Both the position numbers and the translations under genes were made by a program. Below the pieces are notes generated by a model. The model was not told the DNA's origin and did no database searches. It saw only the letters and a list, made by a program, of their open reading frames with translations. A DNA stretch of 55,118 nt, from contig JAJFGG010000073.1 in the NCBI GenBank assembly GCA_021776235.1, forward strand, positions 1 through 55,118, given 5' to 3'. Source of the stretch: Alphaproteobacteria bacterium. Its GTDB lineage: Bacteria > Pseudomonadota > Alphaproteobacteria > GCA-2731375. How positions within the stretch are numbered: the stretch's first letter is position 1; each line of letters opens with the position of its first letter. Below are positions 1-7,763 of the stretch, piece by piece.

Positions 1-162
1 TGTTGGCAGTGGAAACACATAGACGTTTCAGCCCATTGCACTACGAAGCCCGTTGCGGCGCACCGACTGTCTCCATGTAACGGATAATGGTTGCACACCA
101 GCCTATTTGGAAACATTCTGGCTATGAACCGGGTTGTTCCAATCGCACCAGGTGATCCAAGA

Positions 163-1809
163 ATGCCGTTCAACTTGTTGATTGGCCTTGCCATAACGGC
201 TCAAGTCTTGGGTCGGCAGATAGGTCGGTTACGAAATCCACTCTTTCAATGTGTCGTTCTGGCTTTTTTCGCAACTGTCGTGCCGGCCCGGCCCACTGAC
301 GGCGCGGGCCTGTCCGTTCAGGAGGAACATGGCCGGCAAATCTATCGGTCGGGAACAAGCCCAGCAGGCAGTCAGATTAAGGCGGTTCTGGGCAACGGCC
401 AAACGACGATGCCGGCGACGCTCTTTCCTTGTGTTCGGTGCCATGGGGAGAACGGTCGTGGCCGCTCCGAAGGCGGCGTCACGGCGTCCGAGATCACTTG
501 GCATGCTCTCACCAAGCCCTATGGGTTGATCCGGTCGGATCGCCGCTCGCGACCGCCCTACGTTCAGGATTCCCTGGTGGTTCGGGCGTTCTCCATGGGC
601 CTCGACTCCGGAGGTAAAACGCTCAACTCAACAATGCCACGCTTTAGAATGTCGATTGCGGACGCGAAGAACCTAGTAGCCTATTTGAAAGTGCTGGGCC
701 GCACTGCCGAAGCTGGAGTTACGCCTGAGACCGTCAGCGTCGGCCTAATATTGCCGCCGTCCGACGCTCGCGGGTCGAGCGGAGATCGGATCGGGAAAAT
801 TCTCGATCGTTACTTCACCGCATTGAACAAGAAGGGCGGCGTATATGGCCGCCAGGTAAAGCTCAGCACGTTTGTCCTGCCGTCCGCCGCCAATGAGACC
901 GGCCCGTTGCTCCGGGCCTTTTTGAACCAGAAGCAGCCGTTAGCCTTTGTCGCCCCGTATTTCGTCGGACGGGGGCAGACGATTGCAGGTGTGCTTCAGG
1001 AACAGAACGTGCCGGCTTCCGGACCATTGAGCCTGCGTTTCCCGGGTAGCGCCGTGAGTGGCGGTCCGCTGTTTTACATATTGCCGGATTTGGCCGGACA
1101 AGGCAGGGTACTTGCCTCGTTTCGGACACAGAAACTGTCCGGCGAATACGGTGAAACAGTTGTCGTTCATGCCGCGGGCGAGCTATGGCGAGGGCTTGCG
1201 GACGCCGTAACCGAAGAACTCCGGCAAGAAGGCGCCGAAGCGCCACACCAGATATTGCTTTCCGCCGACAAGGTGCCGGAAACACTGCTCAGCCAACTCA
1301 CCACTATAAATCCTAGAGTAATTTTTTTGCTTGCCCCGGGCGAAACGGGCCGCCGGTTCCTCCGCGCGCTCTCCGGTTCTGGACTGTCACCGATTTTTCT
1401 TAGTCCGGGGCTTTTGGCCCGGAGCCTTTATTCCCGAGCACCACTTCCCACCGGCAGCAGGTTGTTCCTTTCCTGGCCTGTGGTACCGGCTGACCAAAGC
1501 CCCGAAGGCCTGAGCATACTGGACGCCCTGATCTCAGGTGGCAGCGAAAATCGGCAGTATTCCGACGATCAATTGAGCGTGGCAGCTTCCGCGTCGGTAC
1601 TGGTCGAAGGGCTGCGCCTGAGCGGGCGCGAGCTATCGCGCCGCAAGCTCATTGCATCCCTGGAGAAACTATATAAATTTCCGACCGGTTTTGTCCGTCC
1701 CCTTACGTTTGGCCCGAACCGGAGACTCGGAAGCGCCGGAGCCTATGTGCTCGAATTTGATATCAAATCAGGAAAGGCGCTAAGCCGGCGCTGGATGGAG
1801 TTGGACTGA
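163..1809 (+). CDS. Cytochrome c fused to periplasmic ligand-binding protein
   Basis: Predicted exported protein of 548 aa. A hydrophobic export segment lies near residues 25-45. A class I cytochrome c domain follows, with the haem motif CVRCH at residues 90-94 and a likely Met ligand in TMPRFRM near 158-164. From about residue 188 to the end it reads as a type I periplasmic-binding-protein fold of the branched-chain amino acid ABC-receptor kind (VSVGLILPPSDARG, then KKGGVYGRQV). The ATG at 163 was chosen because AGGTGA stands 7 bases upstream; a TTG at 91 is also in frame. No ABC permease or ATPase lies nearby, so the binding domain probably senses a ligand or scaffolds rather than feeding a transporter. 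It converges on two SCO copper chaperones, which suggests an extracytoplasmic redox role. The fusion itself is seen; its ligand and partner are unknown. Confidence 0.75.
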   Translation: MPFNLLIGLAITAQVLGRQIGRLRNPLFQCVVLAFFATVVPARPTDGAGLSVQEEHGRQIYRSGTSPAGSQIKAVLGNGQTTMPATLFPCVRCHGENGRGRSEGGVTASEITWHALTKPYGLIRSDRRSRPPYVQDSLVVRAFSMGLDSGGKTLNSTMPRFRMSIADAKNLVAYLKVLGRTAEAGVTPETVSVGLILPPSDARGSSGDRIGKILDRYFTALNKKGGVYGRQVKLSTFVLPSAANETGPLLRAFLNQKQPLAFVAPYFVGRGQTIAGVLQEQNVPASGPLSLRFPGSAVSGGPLFYILPDLAGQGRVLASFRTQKLSGEYGETVVVHAAGELWRGLADAVTEELRQEGAEAPHQILLSADKVPETLLSQLTTINPRVIFLLAPGETGRRFLRALSGSGLSPIFLSPGLLARSLYSRAPLPTGSRLFLSWPVVPADQSPEGLSILDALISGGSENRQYSDDQLSVAASASVLVEGLRLSGRELSRRKLIASLEKLYKFPTGFVRPLTFGPNRRLGSAGAYVLEFDIKSGKALSRRWMELD

Positions 1810-1935
1810 CCGGCCTGGTTCCAACGAAACCAATCACCATTTGCCGGCAAAGAGTTCTTCCAGCACGCACTGCCCCGCAAACCTTCCGGCATGTACCATT
1901 GGCGCCATCAGATGCGGCAAGCCAACTCTTGCTGC

Positions 1936-2604
1936 CTATTTGTCGGCTAGAAGAGTGTCTAACGCCTGTGCCAGTTCATCAACATTTACCGCCGGGCCAA
2001 AAATTTTTTTCCAAAGGCCGGTTCGCAAGTTGCCCAAAAAGATATTGTTGCCGTGGCTTTCATAGTTGGCATCGGCACTCGTCGTATTCGGGCCGAATGT
2101 GCCAAGACGGGCATGCGCGAGATACACATCGGCTTTCCGGCCGGTCAGAAATAGCCATGCGGGACGAGCGCCCAACTTCTGTGCGTAACTGTGCAACCGG
2201 GAGGGTGTGTCGTAGATCGGATCCGCCGTGATCGAGAGAAAATGCACCTCCTTGCCAAGCCGTTCATCCAGGTAGTCTTGGAGTTGGAGAAGTTTGGCGG
2301 TGGCAACCGGGCAGGCGCCCTCGCACCGGGTATAAAATGCGGTGATCACCACGACTTTATCCTGAAGCAAATCACTATAAAAGTGGTGCCTCTGGTTGTT
2401 CTGGTCCACCAACTCAACATCAGTAAAATATTGCTGTGCAGGGGTCTGCGGACGGCTCAACGCCCGCACGGCCGCACCACTATTGTCCGGCGCGTTTTGC
2501 TTGCCTCCACTGTGGACGCTATGGGCCGGCACTGTGGTGTTGAGGCCCATGAACATAGCAACTGCCAGCGGCACAAGCAGGGCCGATCCGGCTCTTCGGG
2601 TCAT
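1936..2604 (-). CDS. SCO1/SenC family copper chaperone (second of a pair)
   Basis: 222 aa with an N-terminal signal (hydrophobic stretch at about residues 8-26, ending near VPAHS) and a thioredoxin-like SCO domain. The copper/redox motif is YTRCEGACP (CxxxC). The third copper ligand is probably the His in ESHGNNIFL. The family motif SITADPIYDTPSRL is intact. SCO proteins deliver copper to CuA of cytochrome oxidase or reduce its cysteines, and some serve other cuproenzymes. The start codon overlaps the stop of the upstream SCO gene by four bases (ATGA), so the two are translationally coupled. No cytochrome oxidase genes are present here, while a giant multicopper oxidase lies about 8 kb away; that oxidase as client is an inference. 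Confidence 0.88.
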   Translation of the reverse strand: MTRRAGSALLVPLAVAMFMGLNTTVPAHSVHSGGKQNAPDNSGAAVRALSRPQTPAQQYFTDVELVDQNNQRHHFYSDLLQDKVVVITAFYTRCEGACPVATAKLLQLQDYLDERLGKEVHFLSITADPIYDTPSRLHSYAQKLGARPAWLFLTGRKADVYLAHARLGTFGPNTTSADANYESHGNNIFLGNLRTGLWKKIFGPAVNVDELAQALDTLLADK

Positions 2605-3302
2605 TCGCTCTTGCCTCCGTCTTCGACCGCGTCGCCGGCCAAATTTTCGATGATTTGCCGAAGCTGCCGCGGCGCCGCCAATCCGTTGGTGTAGACACAG
2701 TCTCCGGTTTGATCATTGGCCACAATCATAATCGGAGGATGGTCTTCAATGTTTGGCGTGAAGACTTTGAGCCCCTTTAGGAGCCCGTCGATGCGATGTT
2801 TCTTCCCAGTGAGAAATACCCAGCCATTGCCGGGATTGAAATGCCGGCTCCATTTTTCCAGAATTTCCGGCGTATCGACCTTTGGGTCGATTGTAATTGA
2901 AATCAGCTGAACATCCCGGCCGACGCGTTTTCCCAGAATATCCCGCAATACTTCAACGTTCGCTGCGATCGGGCTGCAGACGTTCGTGCAGCGGGTATAG
3001 ACAAAACTAATTGCTACGGTCTTTGATTTTACAAAGTCTTCATAGAACCGAACAGGCTCTCCCTTAACGGACAATAGCCGGGCCTCGGGAATCTGGCAGG
3101 ATTGATTGTCAGTATCCTGCAAAAACCTTCCATCTATCTGTTTAGCACCTTGATTATGTGGTCGGTTTTCATGCGCCTTGACCGCGCCGTTACCGAAACC
3201 AAGCGCCCAACTTAGACTAAGAATTGCGAAGGCAGTGGCCCAACTTTCCATGGACCGGCGCCACTTGGCGCATCCCACCGCTTGCGAGTGACTCCAATCC
3301 AT
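2601..3302 (-). CDS. SCO1/SenC family copper chaperone (first of a pair)
   Basis: 233 aa. A hydrophobic export segment at about residues 20-42 precedes a SCO domain with YTRCTNVCSP (CxxxC), SITIDPKVDTPEIL and a distal His in EDHPPIMIV. It is clearly paralogous to the adjacent downstream SCO protein but well diverged, so the pair may divide copper insertion and thiol reduction. The reported start is the upstream ATG; an ATG at 3251 would give a shorter, equally plausible signal peptide, and neither has a strong ribosome-binding site. It is the first gene of a two-gene unit transcribed away from the 3.3-3.9 kb intergenic region. Confidence 0.87.
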   Translation of the reverse strand: MDWSHSQAVGCAKWRRSMESWATAFAILSLSWALGFGNGAVKAHENRPHNQGAKQIDGRFLQDTDNQSCQIPEARLLSVKGEPVRFYEDFVKSKTVAISFVYTRCTNVCSPIAANVEVLRDILGKRVGRDVQLISITIDPKVDTPEILEKWSRHFNPGNGWVFLTGKKHRIDGLLKGLKVFTPNIEDHPPIMIVANDQTGDCVYTNGLAAPRQLRQIIENLAGDAVEDGGKSE

Positions 3303-3875
3303 TTGAAATTATAGCTACCAAAGATATGCCAAGCGAATCAAAAACAAAGTAAAGCGTTGCGTTCTGTCGAAGGCGCCCTATGCGGCGCGGCCGATGGCCC
3401 GGCAGCCAGCGATTGGAATACTTGATCCCTTTCAATTCAAGCGATAAGATTTTTTACATGGGGCAACAATATTTGCGAACGATTGCAGAATTTTCTCATT
3501 TCATCTGGGTCAGGGATGACTTCCTGATTTCTCGGATGTGCTCGGCAAACGGAAGCGGCCAAGAGAAAAGCAGTGGCGCCTTGGAAAGCCTAGTGGCGGA
3601 GAGATGATCAGCGAATCTCTACAAAATTCCGCAACGTGCGCAAGACTGCGACAGGATTGTTCAGCGGCGGCGTAAGGCAGATTGCCCGCAGGCCTTACAG
3701 TCCGGTCTGACGGGGAGACAGCCGAAAATGCACAGCGTTCTGGCGAAACAACTGTACCGCGCTAATCGGGATCTTGTGAAACGCGCTGCCATGCCTGCCC
3801 TGGATAGGCTCAAGGTTGAGAGCGGATGCCGATCTACGGGCCGTACATTTTGAAGTAAGTGGAAAAGGAAAGGCT
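3303..3875. other. Intergenic region, no convincing gene
   Basis: 573 bases between divergent genes (SCO pair leftwards, flavin reductase rightwards), so it should hold promoters for both. A 75-codon frame at 3380-3607 has no recognisable motif or family resemblance and was not called. I see no tRNA, repeat array or clear sigma-70 hexamer pair. Confidence 0.5.
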
Positions 3876-4469
3876 GTGCGTAATCAACCCAAAGTGCTTG
3901 CTTTCGCCGGCAGCGCTCGTCCCGGCTCTTTTAATCGCAGACTGGTCCGTATTGCCGGTCGGGGCGCAGAGCGGGCCGCTGCAACGGTTACCCTATTGGA
4001 CCTACAAGCCTTGAATTTGCCACTCTACGACCAGGAATGTGAAGAACGCGATGGATTCCCGGAGCCTGTCCTCCGCCTGAAGCACACGATGCGTGAGCAG
4101 GACGGTTTCCTGTTCGCCGCTCCCGAATATAACGCGTCGATCGCGGCGCCAATGAAGAACGTCATCGATTGGGCCTCGCGGCCCCTGCCAGGCGAAGGAT
4201 GGAAAGCCTGCTTTGCCGGCAAGTCCGCAGCCATTATGAGCGCCTCACCCGGCCCGCTGGGCGGGCTTCGTGGCCTTGTGCATTTGCGTGCGATTTTGGC
4301 GTCGATTCATGTCCTGGTCATTCCGCAACAGCTTGCGGTCGCAAAAGCCGACCAGGCATTTGATGACGCGGAAAATCTCCAGGATCCCGCACAGCAAGCC
4401 AGTGCCGAGAATTTGGGCGCTGGCCTTGTTGGCCTGCTCAAGAAGGTCTCCGCATCGGAGGGGGACTGA
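3876..4469 (+). CDS. NAD(P)H-dependent FMN reductase (SsuE/ChrR-like)
   Basis: 197 aa flavodoxin-like reductase. The FMN phosphate-binding loop reads FAGSARPGSFNRRL at the N-terminus and the second signature is APEYNASIAAPMKNVIDWAS, both typical of the NADPH-dependent FMN reductase family (chromate/azo reductases, SsuE). The GTG at 3876 was chosen because AAGGAAAGG lies just upstream and the flavodoxin fold then starts immediately; an in-frame ATG at 3816 would add about 20 residues with no family counterpart. The stop overlaps the next start (TGATG), so the two genes are coupled. Two SsuD-like monooxygenases about 13-17 kb downstream need reduced FMN, and this enzyme could supply it; that link is inferred. 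Confidence 0.85.
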   Translation: MRNQPKVLAFAGSARPGSFNRRLVRIAGRGAERAAATVTLLDLQALNLPLYDQECEERDGFPEPVLRLKHTMREQDGFLFAAPEYNASIAAPMKNVIDWASRPLPGEGWKACFAGKSAAIMSASPGPLGGLRGLVHLRAILASIHVLVIPQQLAVAKADQAFDDAENLQDPAQQASAENLGAGLVGLLKKVSASEGD

Positions 4470-5623
4470 TGAATAGGAGTCAACAGAACCGCTTGGCGAA
4501 GAAGGATTTCATCGATGAAGCCAGACTGTTGATGCGCGTTGTGTTTAATGGGGGAGATGAACTGCTGCCAAAATGCCTGGACACAGAAACCGTTCATGCA
4601 CACGCTAGGCGGTTTGCGCAGCGAATGGCGCGCTATCGGACGGGCTATGCGCCGGTACTGCACAAATTCCTACAGGAAAATCTGCCTCAACAGCGGCCGG
4701 CGGCGGTTGTTTATCCATTTGGCGGCGGCGACCTCATTTCGGCGCTGCTGGCCTTTCCCAATGCGCCTGAACTGACCACTCTTTCCTTGGAACTGGCGGG
4801 TGCCCCCTGCGACCTTGATGCCTTAAATCATGAAGACTTGCTTCAAAGTTTGCGCCATCTGAATGCGCGGATTGGCGGCATGCTCTCGGTCGGCAGCAAC
4901 ACGAGTGAAAATCTGTCCGAGTCGCAACAGAACCTTCTACCGGTGCAGGTCATCTCATTTCTGACGGCACTAGCGATACACGGGTACGAGCCCGTCGCCA
5001 TGTATTACTTCTTGCTGAAAAACGACGGTACCATCAGGCACCTTAGCGAAGCTGATATTCTCGAACAGAAAAATGGCGTGGCGGACCATCTCATATCGAC
5101 CTGGCGCCGCCCCAAATTCTCCCCCGCGTTTGCCAATGTTGAAATACGCTACAAACGTGCGAACCATTCGGAGGCTCCAACACAGATTTTTCGCCACATC
5201 GCCGCCAACTTGCATAACGGGCAATTTGCCAACAATGTGCCCTTGCAGAAACACCTAGCGGCCAAGGGGCAGGTGTGCGGTTTGGTGAAAGGCGCCAGCT
5301 ATCATTTATGGCGGAACGGATATTCTCTCATCCGCAACTGCATGCTGACCCATATGCCGTTTATTGTGTCTGACAGCACGGGAATTCCCCTGGAATTCTC
5401 CACCGCGGCCGGGTTTTCCGTAACAACGTTCGGTAAGTTTCGCGGCTCATTTTTGCGGGCCGACGCCGCTCATAACGAAGCCTTCCGCGCACTGTGGGAA
5501 AAGAATCCGCATGTTAAGATGCCATCGAGGTTTGGCTACGTTGACAGTGCCGATCAGGCGCACATGATGTTATCCATCCGGGAGGGCCCGGCAAACAGTG
5601 GCGCGAAATGTTTTGACGGTTGA
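4469..5623 (+). CDS. Unrecognised 384-aa protein coupled to flavin reductase
   Basis: I do not recognise this family. The protein looks soluble, with no signal peptide or membrane segment. A glycine-rich turn followed by a hydrophobic strand (VYPFGGGDLISALLAFP near residues 78-94, then LTTLSLELAG) resembles the start of a Rossmann-like or methyltransferase-like fold, but the rest gives no standard motif. The middle holds a long charged segment and the C-terminal third is well ordered. Translation is coupled to the FMN reductase through a TGATG overlap, which argues for a shared pathway or complex. It is followed after about 200 bases by a PhyH-type dioxygenase on the same strand. Confidence 0.6.
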   Translation: MNRSQQNRLAKKDFIDEARLLMRVVFNGGDELLPKCLDTETVHAHARRFAQRMARYRTGYAPVLHKFLQENLPQQRPAAVVYPFGGGDLISALLAFPNAPELTTLSLELAGAPCDLDALNHEDLLQSLRHLNARIGGMLSVGSNTSENLSESQQNLLPVQVISFLTALAIHGYEPVAMYYFLLKNDGTIRHLSEADILEQKNGVADHLISTWRRPKFSPAFANVEIRYKRANHSEAPTQIFRHIAANLHNGQFANNVPLQKHLAAKGQVCGLVKGASYHLWRNGYSLIRNCMLTHMPFIVSDSTGIPLEFSTAAGFSVTTFGKFRGSFLRADAAHNEAFRALWEKNPHVKMPSRFGYVDSADQAHMMLSIREGPANSGAKCFDG

Positions 5624-5825
5624 ACCCGGTCGAAAGTTGCAGACGTTGGCACTGGGTCAATGCGTCCTGTCCGAGACCATCGGTTCCAAATACTTGTCTA
5701 AGGGACCATGCTTGAATATTGTTTCCACTTGCAGGTCGTGCATACAGATAGAATGGTCAATCTATTCCCGGCCTTGTAGAGGCAGAGTGAGTGCGGCCCG
5801 CAATTGATAGAGGATTGGAAATTCG

Positions 5826-6632
5826 GTGCTCAATTCCAGCGAGATCAGTCGCTACCAACGGGACGGATTTTTACCTCGGCTGGGCTTGCTTTCGAAAAAT
5901 CAGGCCGCCGATTGCCGAAGAAATTTCGGCCAAATCGAACGCGCCTCATCCAAAACTCTGGTGCGCTTCGAATGGGCTCATTTGTTTTTTGCCTGGGCCT
6001 ATGATTTGGCCACTCAACCGGCCCTGCTCGACGCAGTAGAATCTCTGTTGGGACCAGAGATCGTGATCTGGGGCAGCCTCATTACCAACAAGCCGCCACG
6101 AAGTGAGTATCATTTCGCCTGGCATCAGGACAGTGCGTTCTGCAAGTTTGTCGGCTCGGCGCCAGCGCTGACGGCATGGGTCGCCTTAACCGAAAGCACG
6201 CTTGAGAATGGTTGTTTGAAAGTCTTGCCGGAATCCCAGCGGACCGAGCTGGCTCACACGGCGGACGATTCCGAGTTTAATATTCTGCGCCAAAATCAGT
6301 CCGTGACGGCTCCGGTCGACCTGACAAAATCCAAGAATATAGTGCTGCGCGCCGGGGAGATGTCCATACAAGACATGGCGCTTTTGCACACTTCGAATGC
6401 CAACCAAAGCGACTCGCCGCGTACTGGATTTATCGTGCGCTTCTCGACACCGGAAATTAAGGCGACGGACTATCCGATAATTCGTGCCAGAGGCAGCCGG
6501 GCCTGCCGGCATCTGACCTTATGGGAGCCCCCGGTCAGCAACGACCTTGAACGGGGACTTCAGGGCCGCGATGGGTTGCTGGAGACACTTGGGCGAATTC
6601 GAAACGCGCCCGTGTCGGATTATTCCGCCTAG
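5826..6632 (+). CDS. Phytanoyl-CoA dioxygenase (PhyH) family Fe(II)/2OG oxygenase
   Basis: 268 aa, the usual size for the family. The iron facial triad is visible: HxD in WHQDSAF (His100, Asp102) and a distal His188 in LLHTSNANQS, followed by the 2-oxoglutarate-binding Arg in PRTGFIVRF. LPESQRTELAH matches the family's typical segment between the two iron motifs. Such enzymes hydroxylate or halogenate small molecules, often in natural-product pathways. The GTG start has GAGGATTGG a few bases upstream. It lies 17 bases before a glycosyltransferase on the same strand, probably in the same transcript. Substrate unknown. Confidence 0.85.
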   Translation: MLNSSEISRYQRDGFLPRLGLLSKNQAADCRRNFGQIERASSKTLVRFEWAHLFFAWAYDLATQPALLDAVESLLGPEIVIWGSLITNKPPRSEYHFAWHQDSAFCKFVGSAPALTAWVALTESTLENGCLKVLPESQRTELAHTADDSEFNILRQNQSVTAPVDLTKSKNIVLRAGEMSIQDMALLHTSNANQSDSPRTGFIVRFSTPEIKATDYPIIRARGSRACRHLTLWEPPVSNDLERGLQGRDGLLETLGRIRNAPVSDYSA

Positions 6633-6649
6633 CGTCCTTATTTCCTGTC

Positions 6650-7651
6650 ATGCGAATTCTAATCTCTTCGGACCATCGCTACCCGTCGGACGACCAAAAG
6701 GGTACCGGCAGGCATCCCAGGAAATATCCTTCCGGTTCCGGCTACCATATACTCGATCTGACAGTCCGGGGGTTGGCGGAACTGGGCCACGATGTTGTCT
6801 ATCTTCTCCCCCAAGGTTGGAAACAGGAAACCTCCCTGCCGGTCACGATGATCAATGAGCCGCGATTTGATGTTGATCTTGCCCAAGTCCTCGCCTACCG
6901 CGACGACGATCTTGTCTCCCGTCTAGAGCAGCATAATGTTCCCTCGGTTGTCATCTGTCACCGCGACCCGCATCTAGAAGGCAAGGCGCGCGGCGTGACC
7001 GGAGACAACTGGATTTACGTTTCGCGTGACCTTGCCGCCGCCTTCAATAGTCAACGTTATATTCATAACGGACTCGATCCTGAGGCATATTTATTTGTCG
7101 AAAAAAAGCGGGACTATCTGCTTTTTATGGCGGCGTTAGAGTGGGCGCCAGCAAAGGGTCTGGATCTCGCCTTGTCTCTGGCACAGGAGGCAGGCGTAAA
7201 ATTGATCGTTGCCGGCACGGGCCAGACCGAAGCAATCATCGCGCGGATCGCGGCGCTCTGCCATTCCCATGGCGCGGACTTTGTCGGCGATATAAGAGGA
7301 CGCGAGAAGGCCGAATTGTTTGCCGGCGCGAAGGCATTTCTGTTTCCAACCGGGGTGGCAGAATCGTTCGGCTTATGCATGGTAGAGGCGCTCATGTCGG
7401 GAACCCCCGTGATTGCCAGCAACATGGGCGCTTGTCCGGAAATCATAACTCCCGATGTCGGCTTTATCTGCACGACCCGAGAGGAATATCTCGCGGCAAT
7501 CGCTCAAAGCAGTGATATCCGTCCGGAGGCCTGCCGGTCCAAGGCCGTGAATAGTTTCCACTATTTGCGGATGGCGGCTGGCTATGTGAAGGAATATCAG
7601 CGGGAACTGGATCGCAGTTCCGGCCGGAAACCTGGGCAACAGTTAACCTAG
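6650..7651 (+). CDS. GT4-family glycosyltransferase
   Basis: 333 aa retaining glycosyltransferase with a GT-B fold. The C-terminal half carries the family 4 signature FPTGVAESFGLCMVEALMSG, with both glutamates of the E-x7-E motif, followed by GTPVIASNMGACPEII. The N-terminal half starts directly with the acceptor-domain strand MRILISS. No membrane segment is seen. It follows the PhyH gene closely and may glycosylate that pathway's product or a surface glycan. Its stop codon lies inside a dispersed repeat also found at 24.5 kb. Confidence 0.88.
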   Translation: MRILISSDHRYPSDDQKGTGRHPRKYPSGSGYHILDLTVRGLAELGHDVVYLLPQGWKQETSLPVTMINEPRFDVDLAQVLAYRDDDLVSRLEQHNVPSVVICHRDPHLEGKARGVTGDNWIYVSRDLAAAFNSQRYIHNGLDPEAYLFVEKKRDYLLFMAALEWAPAKGLDLALSLAQEAGVKLIVAGTGQTEAIIARIAALCHSHGADFVGDIRGREKAELFAGAKAFLFPTGVAESFGLCMVEALMSGTPVIASNMGACPEIITPDVGFICTTREEYLAAIAQSSDIRPEACRSKAVNSFHYLRMAAGYVKEYQRELDRSSGRKPGQQLT

Positions 7652-7688
7652 ACCACGTTTACAGAACATAGATCCGTTTGACCGCACT
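7648..7688. repeat. Dispersed palindromic repeat, half copy
   Basis: Begins CTAGACCACG and matches a second copy at 24533-24581 over about 35 bases with two or three differences. In both places the first bases supply the TAG stop codon of the upstream + strand gene. This copy lacks the right arm CGTGGTCTAG that closes the palindrome in the other. Confidence 0.7.
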
Positions 7689-7763
7689 TCCCAGGTCCCA
7701 GCCTCCCGTCGATGAACCAGGTAACGATCGCGAATGCCGCAGCATTTCCAATCATGCCTATTC

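Noticed and set aside
3380-3607. 75-codon frame in the intergenic region
   Set aside because: No ribosome site, family or composition that supports a gene.
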